Origin: an uncultured Oscillospiraceae bacterium
GTDB taxonomy: Bacteria > Bacillota > Clostridia > Oscillospirales > Ruminococcaceae
Assembly (NCBI GenBank): GCA_934462925.1
Contig: CAKSIT010000006.1
Coordinates: forward strand, 97,665 to 161,664
Reading direction: 5' to 3'
Length of the DNA stretch: 64,000 nt
The notes under the pieces are model-generated. The model was not told the DNA's origin, ran no database searches, and saw only the letters and a program-made list of their open reading frames with translations. Every line of letters begins with the position of its first letter. Position 1 is the stretch's first letter. Shown here piece after piece: positions 18,412 to 25,628 of the stretch. Both the position numbers and the translations under genes were made by a program.

Positions 18412-18837
18412 GTACAGCGGCAGGCAAGCCTTGCGCTTCAAAATATTACGCTCTCTTTTAATTGCGTTTGCTGTCGGTAAGCTTTAATCGCGTAGGTACA
18501 TATGGGCAGATTCTCAACAACGGTACAGGTGAAAACGGGTGTTGAAATAACGCGTTTTGTAAGCTCATTTTGCGATGTGATGAAAAAACATGGATTCGTC
18601 AATTGTTCCGAGGACTAAGCGGCACAATTCAAATTGGTTTTTGAGCAATTTTAAGATTTATCAAAAAATGCACCCATTTGAAGATAATTTTGAAATGTGT
18701 AATTAACACACTTGATATATAAAAACGCAAGCTGTCAAACCCCTAACTTTTACGGACATACGGATTCGACATATAACGCCCTACAGGAAGAACAATGCGT
18801 TTTTAGGCGCAAATGCAGAAAAATTTCGGAAAAGCCC
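18412..18837. other. Intergenic stretch without a recognised gene
   Basis: About 425 bp, more AT-rich than its surroundings. No ORF with a credible start or known family was found on either strand. An imperfect inverted repeat of AAAAACGCA / TGCGTTTTT type spans about 18720-18805. Possibly remnant DNA between tRNA transcription units. Confidence 0.5.
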
Positions 18838-18866
18838 TTGACAAAACGGGAGAAAGGTGTTATAAT
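18838..18866 (+). promoter_or_regulatory. Promoter of the tRNA-Gly/Arg/His cluster
   Basis: TTGACA (18838-18843), 17-bp spacer, TATAAT (18861-18866), 17 bp upstream of tRNA-Gly. No further promoter is seen before the Arg and His genes, so the three are probably cotranscribed. Confidence 0.88.
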
Positions 18867-18883
18867 AATTAAGCGTTGAATGT

Positions 18884-18957
<74 letters not shown>

Positions 18958-18984
18958 TGCTTAACGCCGAGCATTGCTGGTTAT

Positions 18985-19061
<77 letters not shown>

Positions 19062-19066
19062 TATAT

Positions 19067-19144
19067 GGTGGGTATAGTTTAGTCGGTTAAAGCGCCAGAT
19101 TGTGGTCCTGGATACCGTGGGTTCGAATCCCACTACCCACCCCA
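19067..19144 (+). tRNA. tRNA-His (anticodon GTG)
   Basis: An eight-base acceptor stem GGTGGGTA/TACCCACC including the extra G-1 paired with C73 is diagnostic of tRNA-His; encoded CCA follows. The loop TTGTGGT gives anticodon GTG. The first loop-proximal anticodon pair is an A-C mismatch. Confidence 0.93.
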
Positions 19145-19148
19145 ACAG

Positions 19149-19187
19149 AGTGCCTCGACACGCCTTATCGCGCGTTGAGGCACTTTT
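19149..19187 (+). terminator. Terminator after tRNA-His
   Basis: Stem AGTGCCTC with GAGGCACT, extended by a few inner pairs, followed by TTTTCTTC. It separates the Gly/Arg/His transcript from tRNA-Gln. Confidence 0.8.
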
Positions 19188-19237
19188 CTTCTACTTACAA
19201 TTGCGCAGAGCGCCCGCAGCACCTGTGCCAACAATTC

Positions 19238-19312
19238 TGCGATATCGCCAAGCGGTAAGGCAAGGGACTTTGACTCCCTCATTCGCTGGTTCAAATCCAG
19301 CTATCGCAACCA
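19238..19312 (+). tRNA. tRNA-Gln (anticodon TTG)
   Basis: Acceptor TGCGATA/TATCGCA, discriminator A and encoded CCA. The anticodon stem AGGGA/TCCCT encloses CTTTGAC with TTG as anticodon. No clear promoter is visible in the 50 bp before it. Its terminator has been split by the family 1 repeat element that follows. Confidence 0.94.
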
Positions 19313-19318
19313 TAAAAA

Positions 19319-19549
19319 ATACCGCCGAACAGGCGGTATCTGACCGTCGGAAAACCCCCATACGGGGGTTTTCCGACGGGACATCCGCACTGCGCGCACG
19401 GTTTGACGGCTTGCCGCCAAACCGCACACTTGTGCGGATAGAAGTGTTTTTTGCCTCGGGAAGCCCGAGGCAAAAAAGTTATTTCAAAGCCCGCATACGC
19501 GGGCAAAATGGACTTTTTCGACAGACTGATACCGCCGAACAGGCGGTAT
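19319..19549 (-). mobile_element. Family 1 hairpin-flanked repeat element, copy A
   Basis: Core 19340-19528 (189 bp), in inverse orientation to copies B to D. It is flanked by two identical 21-bp palindromes (19319-19339 and 19529-19549; arms ATACCGCC and GGCGGTAT). A run of A precedes the first and a run of six T follows the second, so together they reconstruct one ordinary terminator for tRNA-Gln. Core ends are imperfect inverted repeats (CAGTCTGTCGAAAAA against CTGACCGTCGGAAAA). Inside are four stem-loops: GTCGGAAAACCCCC with its complement, a nested GCGGTTTG stem, TTGCCTCGGG with CCCGAGGCAA, and GCCCGC with GCGGGC. Copy A is nearly identical to copy C. It contains no convincing protein; the open frames through it follow the stems. 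Confidence 0.85.
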
Positions 19550-19555
19550 TTTTTA
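19529..19555 (+). terminator. Distal terminator of tRNA-Gln, duplicated by the repeat element
   Basis: Arms ATACCGCC/GGCGGTAT with a 5-base loop followed by TTTTTT. The same hairpin without the T-run occurs at 19319-19339, on the other side of the element. Confidence 0.75.
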
Positions 19556-19874
19556 TGGAGGCATTGTTTTTCATTTCTCGGACAGTCGTCCGAGATTTCG
19601 CAAGCGAAACCATGAAAAACAACGCGGGCTGCCGCTTGATTGTAACGTGGTTCTTTGCTGATTTTTTCACGGGCATTGCTTGATTATAGCGCGGTTATTG
19701 GCTGTTTTTTCGGGCGTTGTTTTAATATTCCCTGCGGGCTTTTCATAAATGCACGCTTTTCGGGCAGCCCTCGGCGTGACCTTGTGCGCACATTTGCGGC
19801 GTTCCCCCTTGACAACCGCCTGCTGCCATGCTACAATAACATAAAAGGGCTTCACCCAACGAAATGAGAACGCT
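19556..19874. other. Intergenic stretch, no gene recognised
   Basis: About 320 bp between the tRNA-Gln terminator and the aldo/keto reductase remnant. A small hairpin CTCGGACAG.CGTCCGAG lies at about 19577-19594. No ORF here resembles a known family. Confidence 0.5.
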
Positions 19875-20575
19875 ATGGAATACGTAACACTAAACAACGC
19901 GTGAAAATGCCGATACTCGGCTACGGCGTGTATCAGGTGACAAAGGACGAATGCGAGCGGTGCGTGCTTGACGCGCTCGAGGTGGGCTACCGCGCCATAG
20001 ACACGGCGCAGAGCTACTTCAACGAGGAGGAGGTCGGCGCTGCCATACAGAAGTCGGGCGTAAAGCGCGGGGACATATTCCTTACCACCAAGGTGTGGAT
20101 AGAGCATTACGGCTATGAGGCGGCAAAGCGCAGCGTGCTTGAATCAATGGAGAAGCTGCGCACCGATTACCTTGATTTGGTGCTGCTTCACCAGCCCTTT
20201 GCGGACTACTACGGCGCATACCGTGCCCTTGAGGAGCTTTACGGCGAGGGCAGGGGCGGTCTGTTTGAAAACGAAACGCTTAAGGCGATAGGCGCGAAAT
20301 ATGGCAAGACCACCGCGCAGGCAATGCTCCGCTGGCACATACAGCGCGGGGTAGTGGTTATCCCTAAGTCCACGCACAAAGAACGCATGGCGGAGAACCT
20401 TAACGTGTTCGACTTTGCGCTGAGCGCGGAGGACATGGCGGCGATAGCGGCGCTCGACAAGAACGAAAGCTCGTTCTTCTCGCATTACGACCCCGCTATG
20501 GTCGAGTGGTTCGTAAATATGGTTGAGGAGCGCAAGAAGAACAAGGACTGCTCCAAGGAAAAGGAATCGTGGTAA
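19875..20575 (+). pseudogene. Aldo/keto reductase, frameshifted and internally deleted
   Basis: NADPH-dependent aldo/keto reductases reduce aldehydes and ketones. The natural start appears to be ATG 19875 (MEYVTLNN), but one base is missing near 19899: the frame stops at TGA 19902 while the family sequence (VKMPILGYGVYQV) continues from 19901 in another frame. Later, ALEELYGEGRGGLFENETL joins two parts that are normally separated by about 55-60 residues of barrel, so the region with the substrate loop is missing in frame. N-terminal catalytic residues (RAIDTAQSYFNEEE, TTKVW, LLHQP) and the NADPH-binding end (VVIPKSTHKERMAENL) remain. Two independent lesions suggest a pseudogene. The frameshift alone could be a sequencing error. 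Confidence 0.82.
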
Positions 20576-20580
20576 AAAAG

Positions 20581-20609
20581 AGCCTCGGCGCGCTGCGTCG
20601 GGGCTTTTT
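20581..20609 (+). terminator. Terminator after the aldo/keto reductase remnant
   Basis: GCCTCGGCG pairs with CGTCGGGGC through a short loop, followed by five T. Confidence 0.75.
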
Positions 20610-21038
20610 GCGGGCGCGGCGTGAGCGCGCTCCAAATTCGGCAGGAACAACTCTAAATAATTCGTTTATTGAAAATCACACTAGGCTGGCGATAAAGGCA
20701 CATCTGCGTCGTCAGCCTGATTTGCGTTTATCTACTTGACAAACGCAGTTTTTTTATTAAGCATATTTGCGGAAAGCGGAAGCATTTATTTCAGCGATAT
20801 AACGGAGCATTATAAAAAACAATTGACGATTCCTCTAAATTGCAAAACAAATATTTGTCAATTAGTGCTGAATTTTATAAAATTAAAATAATTGCTGTGG
20901 CAAATTGAGCGTTTTTGTGGTTAGTATTTATAGAGGGGTAAATCCTCCCGAAAAAGGGGGAGAAGCGGGCAGCCCGACCTGATAAAACCCCGAAAACGTT
21001 AAACATCAAATCAAGAACCACTTTTATCGGAGAAAAAT
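20610..21038. other. AT-rich leader region before the ABC exporter operon
   Basis: About 430 bp. It holds a 37-bp inverted-repeat motif (20683-20719, related to one at 25588) and then AT-rich sequence with several possible promoters (for example CTTGACAAACGC at 20736). No coding sequence is apparent. The operon regulator, if any, is not adjacent. Confidence 0.5.
20683..20719. repeat. Short hairpin repeat AGGCTGGCG...CGTCAGCCT, copy 1
   Basis: Arms AGGCTGGCG and CGTCAGCCT enclose GATAAAGGCACATCTGCGT-like sequence. A second copy with the same outer arms and altered inner bases lies at 25588-25623. Confidence 0.5.
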
Positions 21039-22160
21039 ATGCGTTACATAATACACTATCTTAAACGCCTTGGCATAAGCGGCTGGCTGTTTGTTGCGGG
21101 TTTTACCGCCGCGGCAGTTCTGCTTGTCAGCATAACCGATACGGTTTCACGAATCCAAAAGGAATTTGCCGACAAAAACGATTACGCAAAGAGCGTCATT
21201 TATCAATTAGCGCCCGATGATTCGGGCGCTTACATTGGGCGGGAGGATTACATTGTTTCACAGCTTATCTCGCAGCTTACCGAAAGCGAGTGCTGCACGG
21301 AGTTTTTCTTGCTGCCTGTAGAAGTCAATCACCAGATTCAGAACATGGAGTCATACCTTATCATGTCGGCTGACGACGGGTTAAAGCTGCGCTCCCTTGA
21401 CAAAAAAGCGATTGACGGGAACAGCGCGGGGAAAAACACCGTTTTTGCGGGAGAAAGCATTCTCACGCTCTCGGACAATAAGCGTGAATTGAATATCGGC
21501 GAGAACGCTATTGCTATACAGGAAATTCTCGAAAATAACAACCCCGCAGGAATAGATTATTCGCTTGTGCTTTTCTGGGACAGCGCAGACGATAATTTCC
21601 GCAGCTATCTGAACTATGCCATAAAGGAGAGGCTGGAATACGGCTTCTTAACGATAAGATTTTTCAGCGACAATGATATTGAGCGCGACGTTGACAGGTT
21701 TCTTGCAAAAATTGACGAGCTTCCGCTCACCTGCACTGTGTTTGTTCCCCCTGCATTTAACTCGCTTTCAAGTATGTGGTACAGTTTGTTCAACGCTATA
21801 ACCACGCCGTTATGTTTGATTTTTTCGCTTTTCACCTGCTTTGTTGTTTCCGAAGCGTTTATCGGCGCAAGAGAGCGGGAAATCGCCGTGCGCAAGGCAT
21901 ACGGCTATTCGGATATCGGTATCGTAATGTTCCTGATAAAGGAATTTTCGTTACTGTCCCTTCTGCCCGTGGCTTTTGCGGTCGTATTTCATGCGGCAGA
22001 CTGTATTATATTTTTATCCTTTGAGAATTTTGACGGAACGCTTCCGCTCAGGGTTCTTGCGGTATACGGCGGTATGCTTTTGTTCGTTATACTCAGCGTT
22101 TTAAGGCAGATAATGCGAATCAGAAAAATCCAGCCTGCGCAGGTTATAAAGGAGGGGTAG
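21039..22160 (+). CDS. ABC exporter permease, FtsX-like, first subunit
   Basis: A 373-residue membrane protein: N-terminal helix (about 13-35, GWLFVAGFTAAAVLLVSITD), a ~220-residue extracytoplasmic domain, then three C-terminal helices (about 250-275, 300-325, 335-360). The loop VSEAFIGAREREIAVRKAYG is the FtsX-domain coupling motif that contacts the ATPase. This is the MacB/LolE-like topology used to move lipids, peptides or drugs. ACTTTTATCGGAGAAAAAT precedes the ATG. It is followed at once by a second permease and the ATPase, forming a three-gene operon. Substrate unknown. Confidence 0.85.
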   Translation: MRYIIHYLKRLGISGWLFVAGFTAAAVLLVSITDTVSRIQKEFADKNDYAKSVIYQLAPDDSGAYIGREDYIVSQLISQLTESECCTEFFLLPVEVNHQIQNMESYLIMSADDGLKLRSLDKKAIDGNSAGKNTVFAGESILTLSDNKRELNIGENAIAIQEILENNNPAGIDYSLVLFWDSADDNFRSYLNYAIKERLEYGFLTIRFFSDNDIERDVDRFLAKIDELPLTCTVFVPPAFNSLSSMWYSLFNAITTPLCLIFSLFTCFVVSEAFIGAREREIAVRKAYGYSDIGIVMFLIKEFSLLSLLPVAFAVVFHAADCIIFLSFENFDGTLPLRVLAVYGGMLLFVILSVLRQIMRIRKIQPAQVIKEG

Positions 22161-22162
22161 CG

Positions 22163-23359
22163 TTGCATATAAAATTTGCTTTGGATATGATAACCTCCAG
22201 AACGGGGCGCAGCATAATGACTGTCGTTCTGCTTATTCTCGGCGCGTGCATAATAGCGCTTATGGCCATTACGGGCAAAGGCACGCAATACGCGTACGAC
22301 GCCGTTGACAAATTGCTGGCAAGCGGAGTTCGTGGGACGGGCGTTATAAGGATAGAAGAAGCCGATAACGATTTGATGCATGAAATATACGACCTGCCCG
22401 AGGTTCGGGCAATCGGAAGTATGGTGGAATACAAAATCGATGAACTGCCGCAGCTTGCAAATATACAGAACGGTTCTTCTATGCTTAATTTTGTTGTATT
22501 AAGCTATACCGCCCTGAATCTGAGCCGCTTTTCTTTGCAGGACGGAGAAATAATAACCCCTACGCCCGACGCAGGCGTTACATATCTCTATCTCGGCGAT
22601 AATTTCGCGGAGTTTCCCGTCGGGCATGAATTTATAAGCGACAGCGGAGGAAGATATGTAGTTGCGGGAATAATTGAAAAGGGTCAGCGCATAATCGACC
22701 ACGACCTGAATGCGGGGTTTGAACAAAACCGTACGGATTACACGGTAAGCTGCGACAACTGCGTAATTGCCATTGAAGATATGCTGTTCAATTCCGACTT
22801 GTTTGTAAGCGCGGCAGACGGCTTCACTATCGGCGACGTATTCGACAGGGCTTATGAAATAGGGCTTAAGCACGGGCAGAGCCTGCGCTACTGTTCGCTG
22901 CAAACATGGTACGAGCAGACGCTTGACGAGGTGCTTACGTTAGATTCGATACTCTCGGAGATACTGCGCGTTATCGGAATTGCTGCGGTAGTTATAATAG
23001 TCTGCCTGCAAATCGCGGACATTCTCGAGAATATCCGCAATATCGGAATTATGTACACGCAGGGCTTCACGCAAAGGGACATGAATATCATTATAATGAT
23101 AAGAAGCCTTGTGCTTTATCCGGCCGCATTTTTGCTGTCCATATATCCCATTTATCTGATGGTAGGCATTTGGTATAGCCTTAATGTGCGGGATTTGACG
23201 ATAAACCCCGATGAGGTGGCATATCATATGTTTTTGGCAAACGGCGTTCCCTCTGCCGCAGTCGGGCTGCTTATCACGCTTATTATAACGTATTTCATAA
23301 CCATTGTCACATTCAGAGTACTTACACCCATACAAATGCTCGGAGGTAAAAATGATTGA
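22163..23359 (+). CDS. ABC exporter permease, FtsX-like, second subunit
   Basis: A 398-residue protein with the same layout: N-terminal helix (RSIMTVVLLILGACIIALMA), an extracytoplasmic domain of about 210 residues, and three C-terminal helices. The segment ENIRNIGIMYTQGFTQRDMN corresponds to the FtsX coupling loop. The start is TTG 22163, chosen because GGAGGGG lies 5 bases upstream; the gene begins 2 bp after the previous stop. It overlaps the ATPase start by 8 bp. It probably forms a heterodimeric permease with the upstream protein. Confidence 0.82.
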   Translation: MHIKFALDMITSRTGRSIMTVVLLILGACIIALMAITGKGTQYAYDAVDKLLASGVRGTGVIRIEEADNDLMHEIYDLPEVRAIGSMVEYKIDELPQLANIQNGSSMLNFVVLSYTALNLSRFSLQDGEIITPTPDAGVTYLYLGDNFAEFPVGHEFISDSGGRYVVAGIIEKGQRIIDHDLNAGFEQNRTDYTVSCDNCVIAIEDMLFNSDLFVSAADGFTIGDVFDRAYEIGLKHGQSLRYCSLQTWYEQTLDEVLTLDSILSEILRVIGIAAVVIIVCLQIADILENIRNIGIMYTQGFTQRDMNIIIMIRSLVLYPAAFLLSIYPIYLMVGIWYSLNVRDLTINPDEVAYHMFLANGVPSAAVGLLITLIITYFITIVTFRVLTPIQMLGGKND

Positions 23360-24008
23360 GCTTGAAAACATAACCAAGGACTATGTGAGCGACAAGTGCT
23401 GCACAAAGGCGTTGAAAGGCGTAAACCTCAGCATTTCCGAGGGCGAATTTGCGGCGATAATGGGCAAATCAGGCTCGGGAAAGTCCACGCTTCTGAATAT
23501 CATCGGCGCAATGGACAAACCTACGCAGGGCGTATACAGGTTTGCGGGCGAAACCGTGTCGGGCTGCAGCAACTCAAAGCTGCACAATTTCAGAAAGAAG
23601 TATATAAGCTTTGTGTTCCAGAGCTTCGCGCTTATGAACCGCTACACGGTTTATGAAAATGTTGAAATGCCGCTGCTTGCACGCGGGGTTCGCGGCAGGA
23701 AAAGAACCGTCAGCGAAAAGCTTGAAATGATGGGGATAGCGGAGCTGAGCAAGAAATATCCCACGCAGCTTTCGGGCGGTCAGGCGCAGCGCTGCGCCAT
23801 TGCAAGGGCGCTTGCGGCGGACACTCCGCTTATTCTTGCCGACGAGCCGACAGGCTCGCTTGACAGCGTAACAGCAGGCGGAATTATGGACATATTCAAA
23901 AGGCTGAACGGCGAGGGTAAGACGATTATTATCGTAACCCACGACATCGGCATAGCGAATCGGTGCGACAGGATTATTGAAATTGTCGACGGCGTTATCG
24001 CTACATAA
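23352..24008 (+). CDS. ABC exporter ATP-binding protein (MacB/LolD type)
   Basis: A 218-residue ATPase with Walker A GKSGSGKST (about residues 38-46), Q-loop FVFQSFALMNRYTVYEN, signature LSGGQAQR, Walker B LILADEPTG, D-loop SLDS and switch His in IIIVTHD. The preferred start is ATG 23352, 5 bases after GGAGGT and overlapping the permease end; an upstream in-frame start at 23304 lies inside the permease and lacks an RBS. It belongs to the class 3 exporters that act with FtsX-type permeases. Confidence 0.93.
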   Translation: MIELENITKDYVSDKCCTKALKGVNLSISEGEFAAIMGKSGSGKSTLLNIIGAMDKPTQGVYRFAGETVSGCSNSKLHNFRKKYISFVFQSFALMNRYTVYENVEMPLLARGVRGRKRTVSEKLEMMGIAELSKKYPTQLSGGQAQRCAIARALAADTPLILADEPTGSLDSVTAGGIMDIFKRLNGEGKTIIIVTHDIGIANRCDRIIEIVDGVIAT

Positions 24009-24040
24009 CGGCGGGTCGCGCCAAAGCGCCGCAGGCTAGC

Positions 24041-24069
24041 TTGACAAACAGCGTGAATGGTGGTACAAT
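24041..24069 (+). promoter_or_regulatory. Promoter of the 60-residue orphan gene
   Basis: TTGACA (24041-24046), 17-bp spacer, TACAAT (24064-24069), 54 bp before the ATG. Close to consensus. Confidence 0.82.
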
Positions 24070-24122
24070 TAGCATACTGTAATGTAAGAAGGCAGCACCC
24101 TGTATTGAAAGGCTGATGAACG

Positions 24123-24305
24123 ATGGAAACCAAAGACTTTGAAGAAGTTGAAAGAGCGGTTTTGGAGCGTGCTGCAAATAAAAGCAGTTCGGTTAAATCC
24201 ACCATAGAATTTATTACAACCTTTGGATACACTAACAAAGAAGCAGAGGATATTCTTAAAAAGATATATATTCGCCATAGTCCGCGTGACGGCGATTTAT
24301 ATTGA
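24123..24305 (+). CDS. Small protein of unknown function (60 aa)
   Basis: Starts METKDFEEVERAVLERAANK and is predicted to be mostly alpha-helical and charged, without membrane segment or cysteines. The middle SVKSTIEFITTFGYTNKEAE and EDILKKIY look like a small helical bundle. I do not recognise the family. The gene is well bounded: consensus promoter, an AAAGGCTGATG-type RBS region, and a terminator 13 bp after the stop. Base composition is more AT-rich than the neighbours. It stands alone between the exporter operon and the AraC regulator. Confidence 0.7.
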   Translation: METKDFEEVERAVLERAANKSSSVKSTIEFITTFGYTNKEAEDILKKIYIRHSPRDGDLY

Positions 24306-24317
24306 TTCAAAAACTTG

Positions 24318-24342
24318 CGCCCCCTCACACAGGGGGCGTTTT
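24318..24342 (+). terminator. Terminator after the 60-residue gene
   Basis: CGCCCCCT/AGGGGGCG stem with a 5-base loop followed by TTTTAT. Confidence 0.85.
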
Positions 24343-24457
24343 ATACCCGTTTTCTAAGAATGGTCACCCACAAAGCCCCCGCACGCAAGGGCAAAAAAAG
24401 TCGGGACGTAAACTAGCGGCTGTGCTATAATACCTACAGACGGAAGGAGTGATACCC

Positions 24458-25315
24458 GTGAAAGGCTGGCTTGACGGATTTCAGGACGCGATAGGCTACA
24501 TTGAGGACAACCTTGAGGGCAGCATTGAAATGAGCGAAGCGGCGCGCCGCGCGCTCGTGTCGGAGTTCTACTTTCAGCGGATTTTCGGGGCGCTGTGCGG
24601 CATGAGCGTGGGCGAGTACGTGCGCCTGCGGCGGCTGTCGCTTGCCGCGCAGGAGCTTTCCCGCGGGGAGCTTCGCGTGATAGACGCCGCCGTAAAGTAC
24701 GGGTACGACAGCCCCGACAGCTTTTCAAGGGCGTTCGCACGGTTTCACGGTATCAGCCCCTCCGCCGCAAAGGAACAGGGCGCGCGGCTTAAAAGTCTGG
24801 CGCCGATACGACTAAAGCTTACATTGGAGGGCGGAAGTATTATGGAGTACAGAATCGAAAAGAAAGAGCAGTTTACGGTTGTGGGCGTTTCGCGCAGGTT
24901 TTCAACGGAAACCTCGTACAGCGAGATACCAAAGTTCTGGGACGAGCATTACGCCGCGGGCGGCGGCGAAAGGGTCATGGGGCAGTTCGGCATATGCCTT
25001 GATTCAAAGGACGTGAACAACGGCGCGGCGGAGTTCGAGTACCTTATAGCGGACGAATACGACCCCTGCCGCCCGCTGCCCGAGGGCTGCATTACGCGCG
25101 TTATCCCCGCGGGGACGTGGGCGGTGTTCCCGTGCAGGGGCGCGCTCCCCGAGGCTTTGCAGAGCGTGAACACCCGCATATGGAGCGAGTGGCTGCCCAA
25201 CTGCCGCGAATACGAGCTTGCGGGCAACTACAACATTGAAATGTACACGCCTCCCGCAGAAAAGCCCGAGGATACCTACAGCGAGATATGGATACCTGCG
25301 GCAAAGAAAAACTGA
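24458..25315 (+). CDS. AraC family regulator with GyrI-like effector domain
   Basis: About 285 residues. The N-terminal half holds two HTH motifs: SEAARRALVSEFYFQRIFGA and the second with DAAVKYGYDSPDSFSRAFAR then FHGISPSAAK. The C-terminal half (about 130-285, beginning MEYRIEKKEQFTVVGVSRRF) is a GyrI-like/bacterial transcription activator effector-binding domain with YNIEMYTP near the end. Such proteins bind hydrophobic ligands and often control multidrug efflux. Start GTG 24458 has AAGGAG at 8-bp spacing; a GTG at 24449 overlaps that RBS. The gene converges on the AGCS symporter, with repeat copy B between. Confidence 0.9.
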   Translation: MKGWLDGFQDAIGYIEDNLEGSIEMSEAARRALVSEFYFQRIFGALCGMSVGEYVRLRRLSLAAQELSRGELRVIDAAVKYGYDSPDSFSRAFARFHGISPSAAKEQGARLKSLAPIRLKLTLEGGSIMEYRIEKKEQFTVVGVSRRFSTETSYSEIPKFWDEHYAAGGGERVMGQFGICLDSKDVNNGAAEFEYLIADEYDPCRPLPEGCITRVIPAGTWAVFPCRGALPEALQSVNTRIWSEWLPNCREYELAGNYNIEMYTPPAEKPEDTYSEIWIPAAKKN

Positions 25316-25324
25316 TACAAAACA

Positions 25325-25562
25325 GGGACGGTCGAAATTGACCGTCCCCCAGCTTGTCGAAAAAATCGAATTTGCCCGCGAAGCGGGCTTTTGAAATCCG
25401 TTTTTTGCCTCAGTTCTGCCGAGGCAAAAAACACTTCTATCCGCACAAGTGTGTACGCGACGCTGCGCTTACGCAACCGTGCGCGCAGGGCGGATGTTCG
25501 GCGGAAAAGTCCCAACGGGACTTTTTCGACGGTCTGGGGGACGGTCGAAATTGACCGTCCCC
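25325..25562 (+). mobile_element. Family 1 hairpin-flanked repeat element, copy B
   Basis: Core 25350-25537 (about 188 bp), flanked by two identical 25-bp hairpins (25325-25349 and 25538-25562; arms GGGACGGTC and GACCGTCCC). The site is the gap between two convergent genes, where a bidirectional terminator is expected. Core ends are CAGCTTGTCGAAAAA and TTTTTCGACGGTCTG. Stems differ from copies A and C in sequence but keep pairing: for example AAAAGTCCC/GGGACTTTT replaces AAAACCCCC/GGGGGTTTT. The linker CACTTCTATCCGCAC between stems 2 and 3 is unchanged. Confidence 0.85.
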
Positions 25563-25587
25563 CATTTTATAAATAGGTATTTTCCCA

Positions 25588-25623
25588 AGGCTGGCGAGAA
25601 AGGTGCAGCTGTGTCGTCAGCCG
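25588..25623. repeat. Short hairpin repeat AGGCTGGCG...CGTCAGCC, copy 2
   Basis: Same outer arms as 20683-20719 with different inner bases (GGTGCAGCTGTG in place of GGCACATCTGCG). It lies just beyond the end of the AGCS symporter gene and may act as its 3' hairpin. Confidence 0.5.
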
Positions 25624-25628
25624 CTTGC

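Noticed and set aside
18100..18480. A 126-residue frame covering the end of cheD and tRNA-Leu.
   Set aside because: It overlaps cheD in another frame and runs through the tRNA and its terminator.
19319..19549. A CRISPR array, because of repeated short palindromes flanking a spacer-like segment.
   Set aside because: Only two palindrome copies per site with a 188-bp middle that is itself the repeated part; no cas genes nearby.
19102..19683. A 193-residue open frame through tRNA-His, tRNA-Gln and family 1 copy A, with a peptide (LVRIEVFFASGSPRQKSYF) also found in the other copies.
   Set aside because: It overlaps two tRNAs. The similarity follows the stem-loop DNA repeat, and differences between copies are compensatory for pairing, not synonymous.
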